Shown: positions 45,707 to 53,225 of the stretch, in pieces
How positions within the stretch are numbered: position 1 is the stretch's first letter
Layout of the letters: the number at the start of each line of letters is the position of its first letter
Assembly: GCF_007362475.1 (NCBI RefSeq)
Contig: NZ_CP041687.1
Coordinates: 1,488,001 to 1,552,000, forward strand
DNA from: Chryseobacterium sp. SNU WT5
GTDB taxonomy: Bacteria > Bacteroidota > Bacteroidia > Flavobacteriales > Weeksellaceae
DNA: 64,000 nt
Direction of reading: 5' to 3'
Position numbers and translations under genes: made by a program
The notes under the pieces: generated by a model
The model's input: only the letters and a program-made list of their open reading frames with translations
What the model was told of the DNA's origin: nothing
Database searches by the model: none

Positions 45707-47173
45707 TTATTTTGACATGAGCCTTGCAAGCTCAATGATGGTTTCCTGATCATCAAAATGATGTTTAACTCCATTAATTTCCTGATATGTTTCATGGCCT
45801 TTGCCAGCTACTACGATAATATCTTTGGGTTCGGCAAATTTAATTGCCATTTTAATTGCTTCTCTTCGGTCTGGGATAGAAGTGTATTTGCTGAAATATT
45901 GTGGTTCTACACCTTTCTCAATCTCTCTAATAATTTCTGCGGGATCTTCCGTTCTTGGATTATCGGAAGTGATGATTGCCAAAGTAGATTTGCGAGTGGC
46001 AATTTTTCCCATCTCAGGGCGTTTGGTAACGTCTCTGTCACCACCGCAACCAAATACAGTGATTAATCTTTCATTTTTAGTTCGAATCTCATTAATAGAA
46101 TCCAAAACATTTTCCAAAGCATCGGGTGTATGTGCATAATCAACGACGAAGAAAATGCCGCCATCAGATTTTAATGTTTCAAATCTACCTTTTACTCTTT
46201 TTAATTGTGAAAGAGCGGGTAAAATATCTTCTGTATGAAGACCGCATTCAATTGCCACAGCATAAGCAAGTAATAAATTGTAAGCGTTGAATTTTCCTGT
46301 TAAGGTGGTCCAGAATTCTTTTCCATTGAAATTGAGCAGCATTCCATTAAAATCAACTTCTGTGATCTTTCCATGATAATCTGCCATCGTTTTTAAAGCG
46401 TAGGTTTTTTTCTTCGCTTTGGTATTTTGAAGCATTACGTTTCCGTTTTTATCATCAACGTTGTTAATGGCAATTGCATCTAAATTCAGTTCATCGAAAA
46501 ATCTCTTTTTCGTTTTAAGATATTCTTCAAATGTTTTGTGATAATCTAAATGATCGTGTGTAATATTAGTAAAACCTGCGATCTTAAATTGTAAACCTTC
46601 CGTTCTGTGTTGATGAATTCCGTGAGATGAAACTTCCATAAAAGCAAATTCGCAACCTGCTTCTACAGCTTTTGCCAACATTTGATTCAATCGGATGACA
46701 TCCGGAGTCGTGTGTGTTGAAGGAATAATCTCTTCGTCGATTCTATATTCTACGGTAGAAATTAATGCAGATTTAAAACCTAAAATTTTAAACAGATCAA
46801 ATAAAAGAGTAGTGGTAGACGTTTTTCCATTCGTCCCTGTAATACCAATGAGGTTTAATTTCGCAGACGGATTTCCATAAAAATTAGAAGCCAAATGTGC
46901 CAGAGTTTTTGAAGCGTCTTTAACTTTAATATAAGTGATTTCTGCTTTAATATCAGTTGGAAGTTCTTCGCAAACGATTGCTTTTACTCCTTTTTCAAGG
47001 GAAGAAGTAATGAAGTCATGTCCGTCGGAAACTGTTCCTTTTATAGCCACATAAAGGCCATTCTCAACTGCTTTTCGGCTGTCAAAAATGATTTCTGAAA
47101 TAAATCGGCTTTTATCTCCGAAGATTTCCAGGACTGGGATTCTGTGTAATATTTCTTCTAAATTCATACTCAC
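45707..47173 (-). CDS. murE: UDP-MurNAc-tripeptide synthetase
   Basis: A 488-residue Mur ligase that adds the third residue, meso-diaminopimelate, expected in Gram-negatives. The ATP loop is GITGTNGKTSTTTLLFDL (about 108-125), followed by FMEVSSHGIHQHR and, in the C-terminal domain, the DNPRTEDPAEI motif, which contains the DNPR sequence typical of diaminopimelate-adding enzymes. GKGHETYQ is present near the end. It starts 6 bases after ftsI. Confidence 0.97.
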   Translation of the reverse strand: MSMNLEEILHRIPVLEIFGDKSRFISEIIFDSRKAVENGLYVAIKGTVSDGHDFITSSLEKGVKAIVCEELPTDIKAEITYIKVKDASKTLAHLASNFYGNPSAKLNLIGITGTNGKTSTTTLLFDLFKILGFKSALISTVEYRIDEEIIPSTHTTPDVIRLNQMLAKAVEAGCEFAFMEVSSHGIHQHRTEGLQFKIAGFTNITHDHLDYHKTFEEYLKTKKRFFDELNLDAIAINNVDDKNGNVMLQNTKAKKKTYALKTMADYHGKITEVDFNGMLLNFNGKEFWTTLTGKFNAYNLLLAYAVAIECGLHTEDILPALSQLKRVKGRFETLKSDGGIFFVVDYAHTPDALENVLDSINEIRTKNERLITVFGCGGDRDVTKRPEMGKIATRKSTLAIITSDNPRTEDPAEIIREIEKGVEPQYFSKYTSIPDRREAIKMAIKFAEPKDIIVVAGKGHETYQEINGVKHHFDDQETIIELARLMSK

Positions 47174-47179
47174 TAAGAA

Positions 47180-49171
47180 TTAGTTCTGCAATTGCAGATA
47201 AATCCTTTGATTTTTATTAATGATCGTCCCTTCTAAAGGGAATTGCTCTTTTATTTTGCCTACTCCTTTATAATCAACACGATAGCCGAAGTTTTCGAGT
47301 TGTGGGATAATGTTTTTTCCGATTAAACCGGTAACTTTCGGCATCGTGTTCTGGTTCACGGCAATTTTCACCATCGGTTTCATCATTTTGCTGAGGTCCA
47401 CTTTTTTATCGACCAACATTTCTTTCTCGATATTTTGCGGTGTTTTCAGGAATGTTTTTCCAGCGATCTCTTTAAATACTGGTGCTGCAACGGTAGATCC
47501 GTAAAAACCCTTTGCATTGTCTGGTTGATGAACCATCACGATACAAGTATATTTAGGGTTGTCGGAGGGGTAGAACCCTGCAAAACTGGCTATATACTTT
47601 CGTGGTCCTGGTTTCCAGTATTCAAATCTTGCTGTTCCTGTTTTTCCCGCCATTTTAAGATTGGGAGTAAAAATACTTTTGGCAGTTCCTTTTTCGACCG
47701 CTTTTGTCAATGCGTTGGTCATCATTTGAATTGCTTTGTCTGATGCCATTTTATTGACCATTACTTGTGGTTTTGCATCGTAAAGAGACGAGCCATCTTT
47801 CATTATCTTTTCAATAAATAGAGGCTTTAGCATTTTTCCTTTATTGGCAATACCGTTATAAAAAGAGGTCAATTGTAAAAGATTAAATCTAGAGGAGTAG
47901 CCATAAGCTAAAGAGGCTAAAGTCGCATCATTCCACCTCTTATCCTCTGGTGTTACAATGTATGGTCTGGTAACTCCAGGAAGCTCCAATTCCATTTTGT
48001 CAAACATCTTCCATCTCTTTAAATGATCCAAAAAAACTTGCGGCTTATCTGCGTAATATTTGGTAATGAGTTTTGCAGACCCCACATTACTTGATTTCGC
48101 TAAAACGTCTGAAATGTCATAAGTCCCCCCGCCGTGATCATCAGAAATTCTTTGCTTAGCATAAGTCCATACCCCATTTCCAACATTCACTGTGGTATTC
48201 TCATCGATGAATCCATCATCCATTGCAGCGAGCAGAGAAACTGTTTTAAATGTAGAACCGGGTTCTGTGGCATCTTTTAGCGCATAATTATAAGCATCAA
48301 CATAAATTCCGGGTTCAGTCCGTCTGAGATTTACCATGGCTTTTACTTTTCCGGTGGAAACTTCCATGACGATAACTGATCCATGATCTGCATCAAAATT
48401 TACCAATTGCTTTTCTAAAGCAGAATGAACGATATCCTGGATTCTAATATCAATTGTTGTATAAACATCTTCTCCGTCAATAGGTTCATTCACCTTCCAG
48501 TAATCAATAGGTTTCCACTGGCTGGAGTTCACTCTTTGTTCAAGTCGCGATCCATCGGTTCCGGTTAGGTATTTTGAGAAAGCACCTTCCAACCCAGATT
48601 TTGCGGTTCCGTTATCCATGCCAATTGTTCCTGCTCCAATTTGAGTAGTGGCCAATTCTCTTTTGTAATTTCTGTCAACGATAAATCCGCCTCTGTTTTT
48701 ACCTTTTTTGAAGATTGGAAACTGTCGAATTCGGTCGTAATCATCAAAGTCCAAACCTTTAACTAAAGAATAATATTGATTTTCTGCTTTTCTCTGCTGA
48801 TCAAACCGGTCTCGGAAATAGCTTCTTGGCTTACCGAACATCTTAGATAAAGAATCGGATAAGGCGCCTATATTACTCGAGTAAATAGTGTCTTTAATGA
48901 TTTTGAAATCTAAATAAACATCATACCGCATTACGGTAGTTGCCAAGATCGACCCATCTGAGGCGTATAGGTTTCCCCGTGCTGCTTTTAAGGTTGCTTC
49001 ACGGTAATTTTTATTGATATAGTCGTCTTTTATTTCCTGAACGTTGGTGTTTTGTAAGACCAGAATTCTCCCAAGAAAGACCAAAAACACAACGAAGGCA
49101 AAACCTGTAAAAAGGTAGCCCCATCTCAATGTTTTTGAGCGTTTTTTTTCAAATTCATTTTGCACTGCCAT
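47180..49171 (-). CDS. ftsI: Septal transpeptidase FtsI (PBP3) with PASTA domain
   Basis: A 663-residue class B penicillin-binding protein that cross-links septal peptidoglycan. It has one N-terminal helix (about 17-40), a dimerisation region, and a transpeptidase with STFK (306-309), SSN (360-362) and KTGTA (510-514). A single C-terminal PASTA domain (about 605-663, beginning PKVTGLIGKNIIPQLENFGY) is an addition not present in E. coli FtsI; PASTA domains bind peptidoglycan. Its ATG overlaps the end of ftsL by 17 bases. Sporulation-type Spo5D proteins look similar, but location and partners favour FtsI. Confidence 0.95.
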   Translation of the reverse strand: MAVQNEFEKKRSKTLRWGYLFTGFAFVVFLVFLGRILVLQNTNVQEIKDDYINKNYREATLKAARGNLYASDGSILATTVMRYDVYLDFKIIKDTIYSSNIGALSDSLSKMFGKPRSYFRDRFDQQRKAENQYYSLVKGLDFDDYDRIRQFPIFKKGKNRGGFIVDRNYKRELATTQIGAGTIGMDNGTAKSGLEGAFSKYLTGTDGSRLEQRVNSSQWKPIDYWKVNEPIDGEDVYTTIDIRIQDIVHSALEKQLVNFDADHGSVIVMEVSTGKVKAMVNLRRTEPGIYVDAYNYALKDATEPGSTFKTVSLLAAMDDGFIDENTTVNVGNGVWTYAKQRISDDHGGGTYDISDVLAKSSNVGSAKLITKYYADKPQVFLDHLKRWKMFDKMELELPGVTRPYIVTPEDKRWNDATLASLAYGYSSRFNLLQLTSFYNGIANKGKMLKPLFIEKIMKDGSSLYDAKPQVMVNKMASDKAIQMMTNALTKAVEKGTAKSIFTPNLKMAGKTGTARFEYWKPGPRKYIASFAGFYPSDNPKYTCIVMVHQPDNAKGFYGSTVAAPVFKEIAGKTFLKTPQNIEKEMLVDKKVDLSKMMKPMVKIAVNQNTMPKVTGLIGKNIIPQLENFGYRVDYKGVGKIKEQFPLEGTIINKNQRIYLQLQN

Positions 49172-49520
49172 CTAAACTATCTAATTTTATCAATATTTTG
49201 TGTGGGTGATTTTCTAATGATAGCAGAGAATCCTGCACCATTTCTTTACCTAGTTCTGATTCTAATTTTACTTTAATGAGTCTGCTTTGTGCATACGCAT
49301 TTCTCGATTTAAACTCTTCGGTCTGTTCTTTTAAAATATTTACATGCTCGATCTTCTGACTCACCAAGTGATTGCTATAGATCATGATCATTAATAAGAA
49401 AAACACCAATACGAAGTAGCGGTAATGAATTGTTACTTCATCGCGGTTCAGAAAGTTTCCTTTTATAATATCTATAAAAGTGAGTTTTTTCTGTGGGCGA
49501 TTTGTTGCTCTTTTTGCCAT
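49155..49520 (-). CDS. ftsL: FtsL-like division protein
   Basis: A 121-residue bitopic protein: basic N-terminus (KRATNRPQKK), one helix (about 31-48, YFVLVFFLLMIMIYSNHLV), then a coiled coil (EHVNILKEQTEEFKSRNAYA). This architecture and its place between rsmH and ftsI identify it as FtsL, which bridges FtsQ to FtsWI; sequence identity in the family is low. The end overlaps ftsI by 17 bases. Confidence 0.82.
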   Translation of the reverse strand: MAKRATNRPQKKLTFIDIIKGNFLNRDEVTIHYRYFVLVFFLLMIMIYSNHLVSQKIEHVNILKEQTEEFKSRNAYAQSRLIKVKLESELGKEMVQDSLLSLENHPHKILIKLDSLDGSAK

Positions 49521-49548
49521 GAATAGATGATTGATGAAATATCTGTTC

Positions 49549-50445
49549 TTATTTTAATTTTATTCCTGTTCGTAATTTTGCGCTTCTCGCTCTTGAATTT
49601 TCTTTAATTTCTTCACTATCCGGAATGACTGCTTTTGTTTGTAAAAGATTAAATGTCTTCGAGTAATTACCGTAAATATCTCTGGCCGGTTCTCCTTCGA
49701 ACATTCCGTTTTTCAAAAATCTTTTAACAAGCCGATCTTCTAATGAGTGATAAGAGATTGCTACCAATCTGCCGCCAGGTTTTAAAATTCTGTGAGCCTG
49801 AAACAGCATTTCTTTTATTGCTTCTAATTCCTGGTTAACCTCAATTCTTATGGCTTGAAAAATTTGTGCGTAAACTTTATTCTGCTTGAATTGCGGGATA
49901 TAATTGAAGAGTTTTTTTAAATCTTCAGTGGTTTCAATCGGTTTTAATTTCCGGTGATTGACGATTTCTCTTGCTAGCTTTCTGGATTCTCGAATTTCAC
50001 CGTATTGGTATAAAATGTCTGCAATATGTTCTTCTTCGTATTCGTTGATGATTTTTTTAGCATCTAAAAGTTGCATTACGTTCATTCTCATATCGAGTGG
50101 AGCATTGCTTCTCGTAGAAAAACCACGTTCTGCTTCATCAAACTGATGGGAAGAAACTCCAAAATCAGCTAAAATGCCATCAACTTTCGAAACACCATAC
50201 ATAAAAAGGGCATTTTCCAAAAATCTAAAATTTTGATTAATCAGCGTAAAGCGCGGGTCATCAATATTGTTTTTAAGTGCATCCAAATCTTGATCAAAGC
50301 CATATAGTTTCCCTTTGGCAGAAAGTCTGGATAGGATTTCTTTGGAGTGGCCTCCGCCACCGAAGGTACAATCCACATAAATTCCGTCGGGATTCGTTAA
50401 CAAATCATCGACACTTTTTTTCAGCAAAACAGGATTGTGATACAT
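49549..50445 (-). CDS. rsmH: 16S rRNA m4C1402 methyltransferase RsmH
   Basis: A 298-residue SAM-dependent enzyme that methylates N4 of C1402 in 16S rRNA. It begins YHNPVLLKKSVDDLL, with the SAM motif VDCTFGGGGHSKEIL (24-38), GILADFGVSSHQFDE and, in the C-terminal part, AISYHSLEDRLVKRFL. Full length. It lies 47 bases after mraZ and 28 before ftsL. Confidence 0.97.
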   Translation of the reverse strand: MYHNPVLLKKSVDDLLTNPDGIYVDCTFGGGGHSKEILSRLSAKGKLYGFDQDLDALKNNIDDPRFTLINQNFRFLENALFMYGVSKVDGILADFGVSSHQFDEAERGFSTRSNAPLDMRMNVMQLLDAKKIINEYEEEHIADILYQYGEIRESRKLAREIVNHRKLKPIETTEDLKKLFNYIPQFKQNKVYAQIFQAIRIEVNQELEAIKEMLFQAHRILKPGGRLVAISYHSLEDRLVKRFLKNGMFEGEPARDIYGNYSKTFNLLQTKAVIPDSEEIKENSRARSAKLRTGIKLK

Positions 50446-50492
50446 TTTTATTTTAGCTATAAATATTTTACTTAAAATTTCTACGTGTTTTA

Positions 50493-50960
50493 CTACACTT
50501 CTTCGTCAAAACTGATGTTGCCCATTACTTCTTCTGCAAGTTTCGCAAAATCTTCTTCCGATGTGGCAATTACTTTTTCGTACGTGTCCTTGTCCCAAAT
50601 TTCAAAAAGGTCACCTGCGCTGGTGATCACTATTTCTTTACGAAGGTTTGCATACTGTGTAAGATCCTTTGAGATCTGCAATCTTCCTGCATTATCTGGT
50701 TCAACAATTTTAACTCCGGCGGTAAACATTCGGATAAAATCAGCATTTTTCTTAATGAAACGGTTAAGTGTGTTGAGTTTTTTCATCAGATGCTCCCAAC
50801 CTCGCATTGGATAAACTTCTAAACAGGATTGAAACACAGCACGCTTTACGATAAAAGAGTCATCGCCGAAGTTCTCCATCTGTTTTACCAGAGATGAAGG
50901 GAGTTTCAGGCGACCTTTGTCGTCAATTCTGCATTCATATGTACCGATGAAGTTGTTCAT
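50493..50960 (-). CDS. mraZ: MraZ, dcw cluster regulator
   Basis: A 155-residue protein with two AbrB-like halves. I set the start at ATG 50960 because the family signature NNFIGTYECRIDDKGRLKLP begins there; a longer frame to 50999 would run over the operator. The second half repeats the pattern (EPDNAGRLQISKDLTQYANL). In E. coli MraZ represses its own cluster by binding repeats upstream, and such repeats are visible here at 50984-51008. It is the first gene of the cluster. Confidence 0.95.
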   Translation of the reverse strand: MNNFIGTYECRIDDKGRLKLPSSLVKQMENFGDDSFIVKRAVFQSCLEVYPMRGWEHLMKKLNTLNRFIKKNADFIRMFTAGVKIVEPDNAGRLQISKDLTQYANLRKEIVITSAGDLFEIWDKDTYEKVIATSEEDFAKLAEEVMGNISFDEEV

Positions 50961-50983
50961 TTGGGACAAATTTATAGAAAAAT

Positions 50984-51008
50984 TTCCAAAGGCTCCCACT
51001 TTTTCCCA
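50984..51008 (-). promoter_or_regulatory. MraZ-type operator, three direct repeats
   Basis: On the minus strand, going toward mraZ, TGGGA (51008-51004), TGGGA (50998-50994) and TGGAA (50988-50984) recur with an exact 10-base period, each separated by 5 bases. This is the spacing reported for E. coli MraZ sites (TGGGN with 5-base gaps). The third repeat is degenerate. They lie 24-48 bases before the mraZ start, consistent with autoregulation. Confidence 0.75.
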
Positions 51009-51153
51009 CTTTTTGACTTAATGTTAATAAGTTTTGAATTTTGTTTTAACATATTGATTAAAAAGCAGTTATTAATTAGAATTTTATTTTGTAAAACTTT
51101 GGTTTACTTTCCATATTATTTCATATATTTATTAATATTTTTTTCTAAACAAA

Positions 51154-51182
51154 TTGATTATAGCGTTTAATTTGTATTTTTG
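51154..51182 (+). promoter_or_regulatory. Promoter of the alpha/beta hydrolase gene
   Basis: TTG (51154-51156), an 18-base spacer and TATTTTTG (51175-51182) match the Bacteroidota consensus. It overlaps any upstream alternative start and so supports ATG 51207. Confidence 0.7.
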
Positions 51183-51206
51183 CACACGCTTATTGCGACA
51201 ATTTTT

Positions 51207-51971
51207 ATGATATTTAAAACTAAAAAAGAAAAGAAATTCGCTTTTATTGAAGCTGGAGAAGGGAAACCGGTAATTTTATTACACGGACTGATGGGTGGTT
51301 TAAGCAATTTCGATAGTACGGTTAAATATTTTTCGGACAGAGGATATAAAGTCTTTGTGCCTGTTTTACCTATTTATGATCTGCCTGTTCTTAACACGAA
51401 TCTTACAACGATTGCAAAATTCGTTTCGAAGTTTATTGATGAGAAAGTAGGTGAGCCTGCTGTTATAGTTGGAAATTCAATGGGTGGTCATGTAGGATTA
51501 ATTCTTACATTAGCAAGGCCTGAATTGGTTACGCACTTGGTATTAACAGGGAGTTCGGGTTTATATGAACGAACTTTTGGGGATAGCTTTCCTCGAAAAA
51601 GTGATAAAGATTATATTCGTAAAAAAACTGAAGAGGTGTTTTACGATCCAGCTATTGCAACAACTGAATTGGTAGATGAGGTTTTTTCTGTAGTCAACGA
51701 CAGAATGAAAGGAATCAAAACGGTCATGTTAGCGAGAAGTGCTATTAAACATAATATGTTAAATGACCTGCCCAAAATTACAACACCAGTTTGTTTAATT
51801 TGGGGGAAACAAGATAATGTAACTCCGCCAGAAGTTGCGGTAGATATGCATAAGTTTCTACCTAACTCTGATTTATTCTGGATCGAAGAATGTGGTCATG
51901 CAGCAATGATGGAGAAACCAGAGGAATTTAATGATATTCTGTATTCCTGGCTGGAGAAAACAAAAAAGTAA
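51207..51971 (+). CDS. Alpha/beta hydrolase
   Basis: About 254 residues. The start ATG 51207 is chosen because a promoter -7 element lies at 51175-51182, so upstream codons cannot be translated from it. The nucleophile elbow is GNSMGGHVG (Ser91), the oxyanion region VILLHGLMGG (22-31), the acid WGKQDNVTPP and the His ECGHAAMMEKP. The cap region is of the ester/C-C hydrolase type, and the substrate cannot be told. A terminator follows. It is divergent from mraZ. Confidence 0.87.
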   Translation: MIFKTKKEKKFAFIEAGEGKPVILLHGLMGGLSNFDSTVKYFSDRGYKVFVPVLPIYDLPVLNTNLTTIAKFVSKFIDEKVGEPAVIVGNSMGGHVGLILTLARPELVTHLVLTGSSGLYERTFGDSFPRKSDKDYIRKKTEEVFYDPAIATTELVDEVFSVVNDRMKGIKTVMLARSAIKHNMLNDLPKITTPVCLIWGKQDNVTPPEVAVDMHKFLPNSDLFWIEECGHAAMMEKPEEFNDILYSWLEKTKK

Positions 51972-51975
51972 GATG

Positions 51976-52000
51976 ATGGAAGTTTATTCTTCCATTTTTT
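51976..52000 (+). terminator. Terminator after the hydrolase gene
   Basis: A 7-bp stem ATGGAAG / CTTCCAT with a 6-base loop and a run of six T, 4 bases after the stop. Confidence 0.7.
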
Positions 52001-52028
52001 ATTTAATTACAATTGAAAAAGAAAGATT

Positions 52029-52646
52029 ATGGTTATCAAAACGGCAGAATTCGTAAAAAGTAGTGATCGATGGCAAGACTGTCCAGAACCTACGATGCCG
52101 GAATATGCATTTATAGGAAGATCCAATGTAGGGAAATCATCATTGATTAACGCTCTTATGAATCATAAGTATTTGGCAAAAACCTCCGGAACTCCGGGAA
52201 AGACTCAATTAATTAATAATTTTTTAATTAATGGGAGTTGGTCTTTAACAGATTTACCGGGATATGGTTATGCCAGAGTCTCAAAAAGCATGCGTAAGGA
52301 TTTTGAGAAGATCATAACCAATTACATTCTTAATCGGAAAAATTTGGTTAATTTATTTGTTCTGATTGATTCACGACATACTCCGCAAGCGATAGATATA
52401 GAATTTATAGAGTGGTGCGGTGAAAATGGAATTCCTTTTTCGATTGTATTTACGAAAGCAGACAAATTGAAGCCAAATGTATTAATTTCAAATGTTGAAA
52501 ATTATAAAGCTGAACTTTTAAAAACTTGGGAAGATTTACCAGAAATCTATGTCACATCTGCCGAGAAGAAAACAGGTGGTAAGGAAATTCTTGATTTTAT
52601 TACGAAAACCAATGAATTCTTAATGCACAATCACGTTAAGTTTTAA
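52029..52646 (+). CDS. engB: Ribosome biogenesis GTPase EngB (YsxC/YihA)
   Basis: A 205-residue TrmE-Era-type GTPase needed for large-subunit assembly. G1 is GRSNVGKS (30-37), G2 includes TSGTPGKTQ, G3 is DLPGYGYA and G4 is FTKADK. It begins with the family's VIKTAEFVKSS. Length is normal. It is flanked upstream by a terminator and followed after 19 bases by an acetyltransferase gene. Confidence 0.95.
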   Translation: MVIKTAEFVKSSDRWQDCPEPTMPEYAFIGRSNVGKSSLINALMNHKYLAKTSGTPGKTQLINNFLINGSWSLTDLPGYGYARVSKSMRKDFEKIITNYILNRKNLVNLFVLIDSRHTPQAIDIEFIEWCGENGIPFSIVFTKADKLKPNVLISNVENYKAELLKTWEDLPEIYVTSAEKKTGGKEILDFITKTNEFLMHNHVKF

Positions 52647-52665
52647 ACAGCGAAGTTGAAAGATT

Positions 52666-53118
52666 ATGAGTAGCACCATTGTTTGGAAAATCAAATCCTT
52701 TGCGGAGCTTACTGCATTTGAACTTCACCAAATACTACAGGCGAGAATTGATGTATTCGTAGTGGAACAAAACTGTCCATATAATGAAGTTGATGGTGAT
52801 GATCCGAATGCGCTCCATCTTTGGGGAGAATTAGATCAGGAAATAGTTGCGTATTGTAGAATTTTCAAACCGGGAATAAAGTATAAAGAGGCTTCTATTG
52901 GCCGGGTTTTAACACCCCTGAAATTCCGTAAAAATAAATTAGGTAAGCGGTTAATGAATTTTGCGATACAGATTATATCTTCCCAATTTCGGACTTCCGA
53001 AATCACAATTTCTGCTCAGGATTACCTGATTGCATTCTATACCGATTTGGGATTTAGGTCAACTGCCAAAAGCTATTTGGAGGATAATATTCCGCATACC
53101 GAAATGAAGAAATTTTAA
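52666..53118 (+). CDS. ElaA-like GNAT acetyltransferase
   Basis: A 150-residue GNAT protein of the ElaA type: FAELTAFELHQILQARIDVF and VVEQNCPYNEVDGDD are the N-terminal signature, and the acetyl-CoA site is SIGRVLTPLKFRKNKLGKRL. The acceptor is unknown. It is followed by a terminator and is probably co-transcribed with engB. Confidence 0.88.
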   Translation: MSSTIVWKIKSFAELTAFELHQILQARIDVFVVEQNCPYNEVDGDDPNALHLWGELDQEIVAYCRIFKPGIKYKEASIGRVLTPLKFRKNKLGKRLMNFAIQIISSQFRTSEITISAQDYLIAFYTDLGFRSTAKSYLEDNIPHTEMKKF

Positions 53119-53138
53119 TTCTACTAAAAAGATAGTTA

Positions 53139-53168
53139 ATGGATGAGATTTATTCTCGTCCATTTTTG
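53139..53168 (+). terminator. Terminator after the acetyltransferase gene
   Basis: A 10-bp stem ATGGATGAGA / TCTCGTCCAT (one wobble pair) with a 5-base loop and a T tract. Confidence 0.75.
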
Positions 53169-53225
53169 TTTATATCCTACAAGTAAAAGGAATTTCTTAA
53201 ATTAGCGACTTAAATAAATTATTAA

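Noticed and set aside
44616-46139. Long alternative frames over mraY and murE
   Set aside because: Both genes are intact with all family motifs; the alternatives are shadows.
50961-50999. Upstream extension of mraZ to 50999
   Set aside because: It overlaps the operator repeats, and the family signature begins at 50960.
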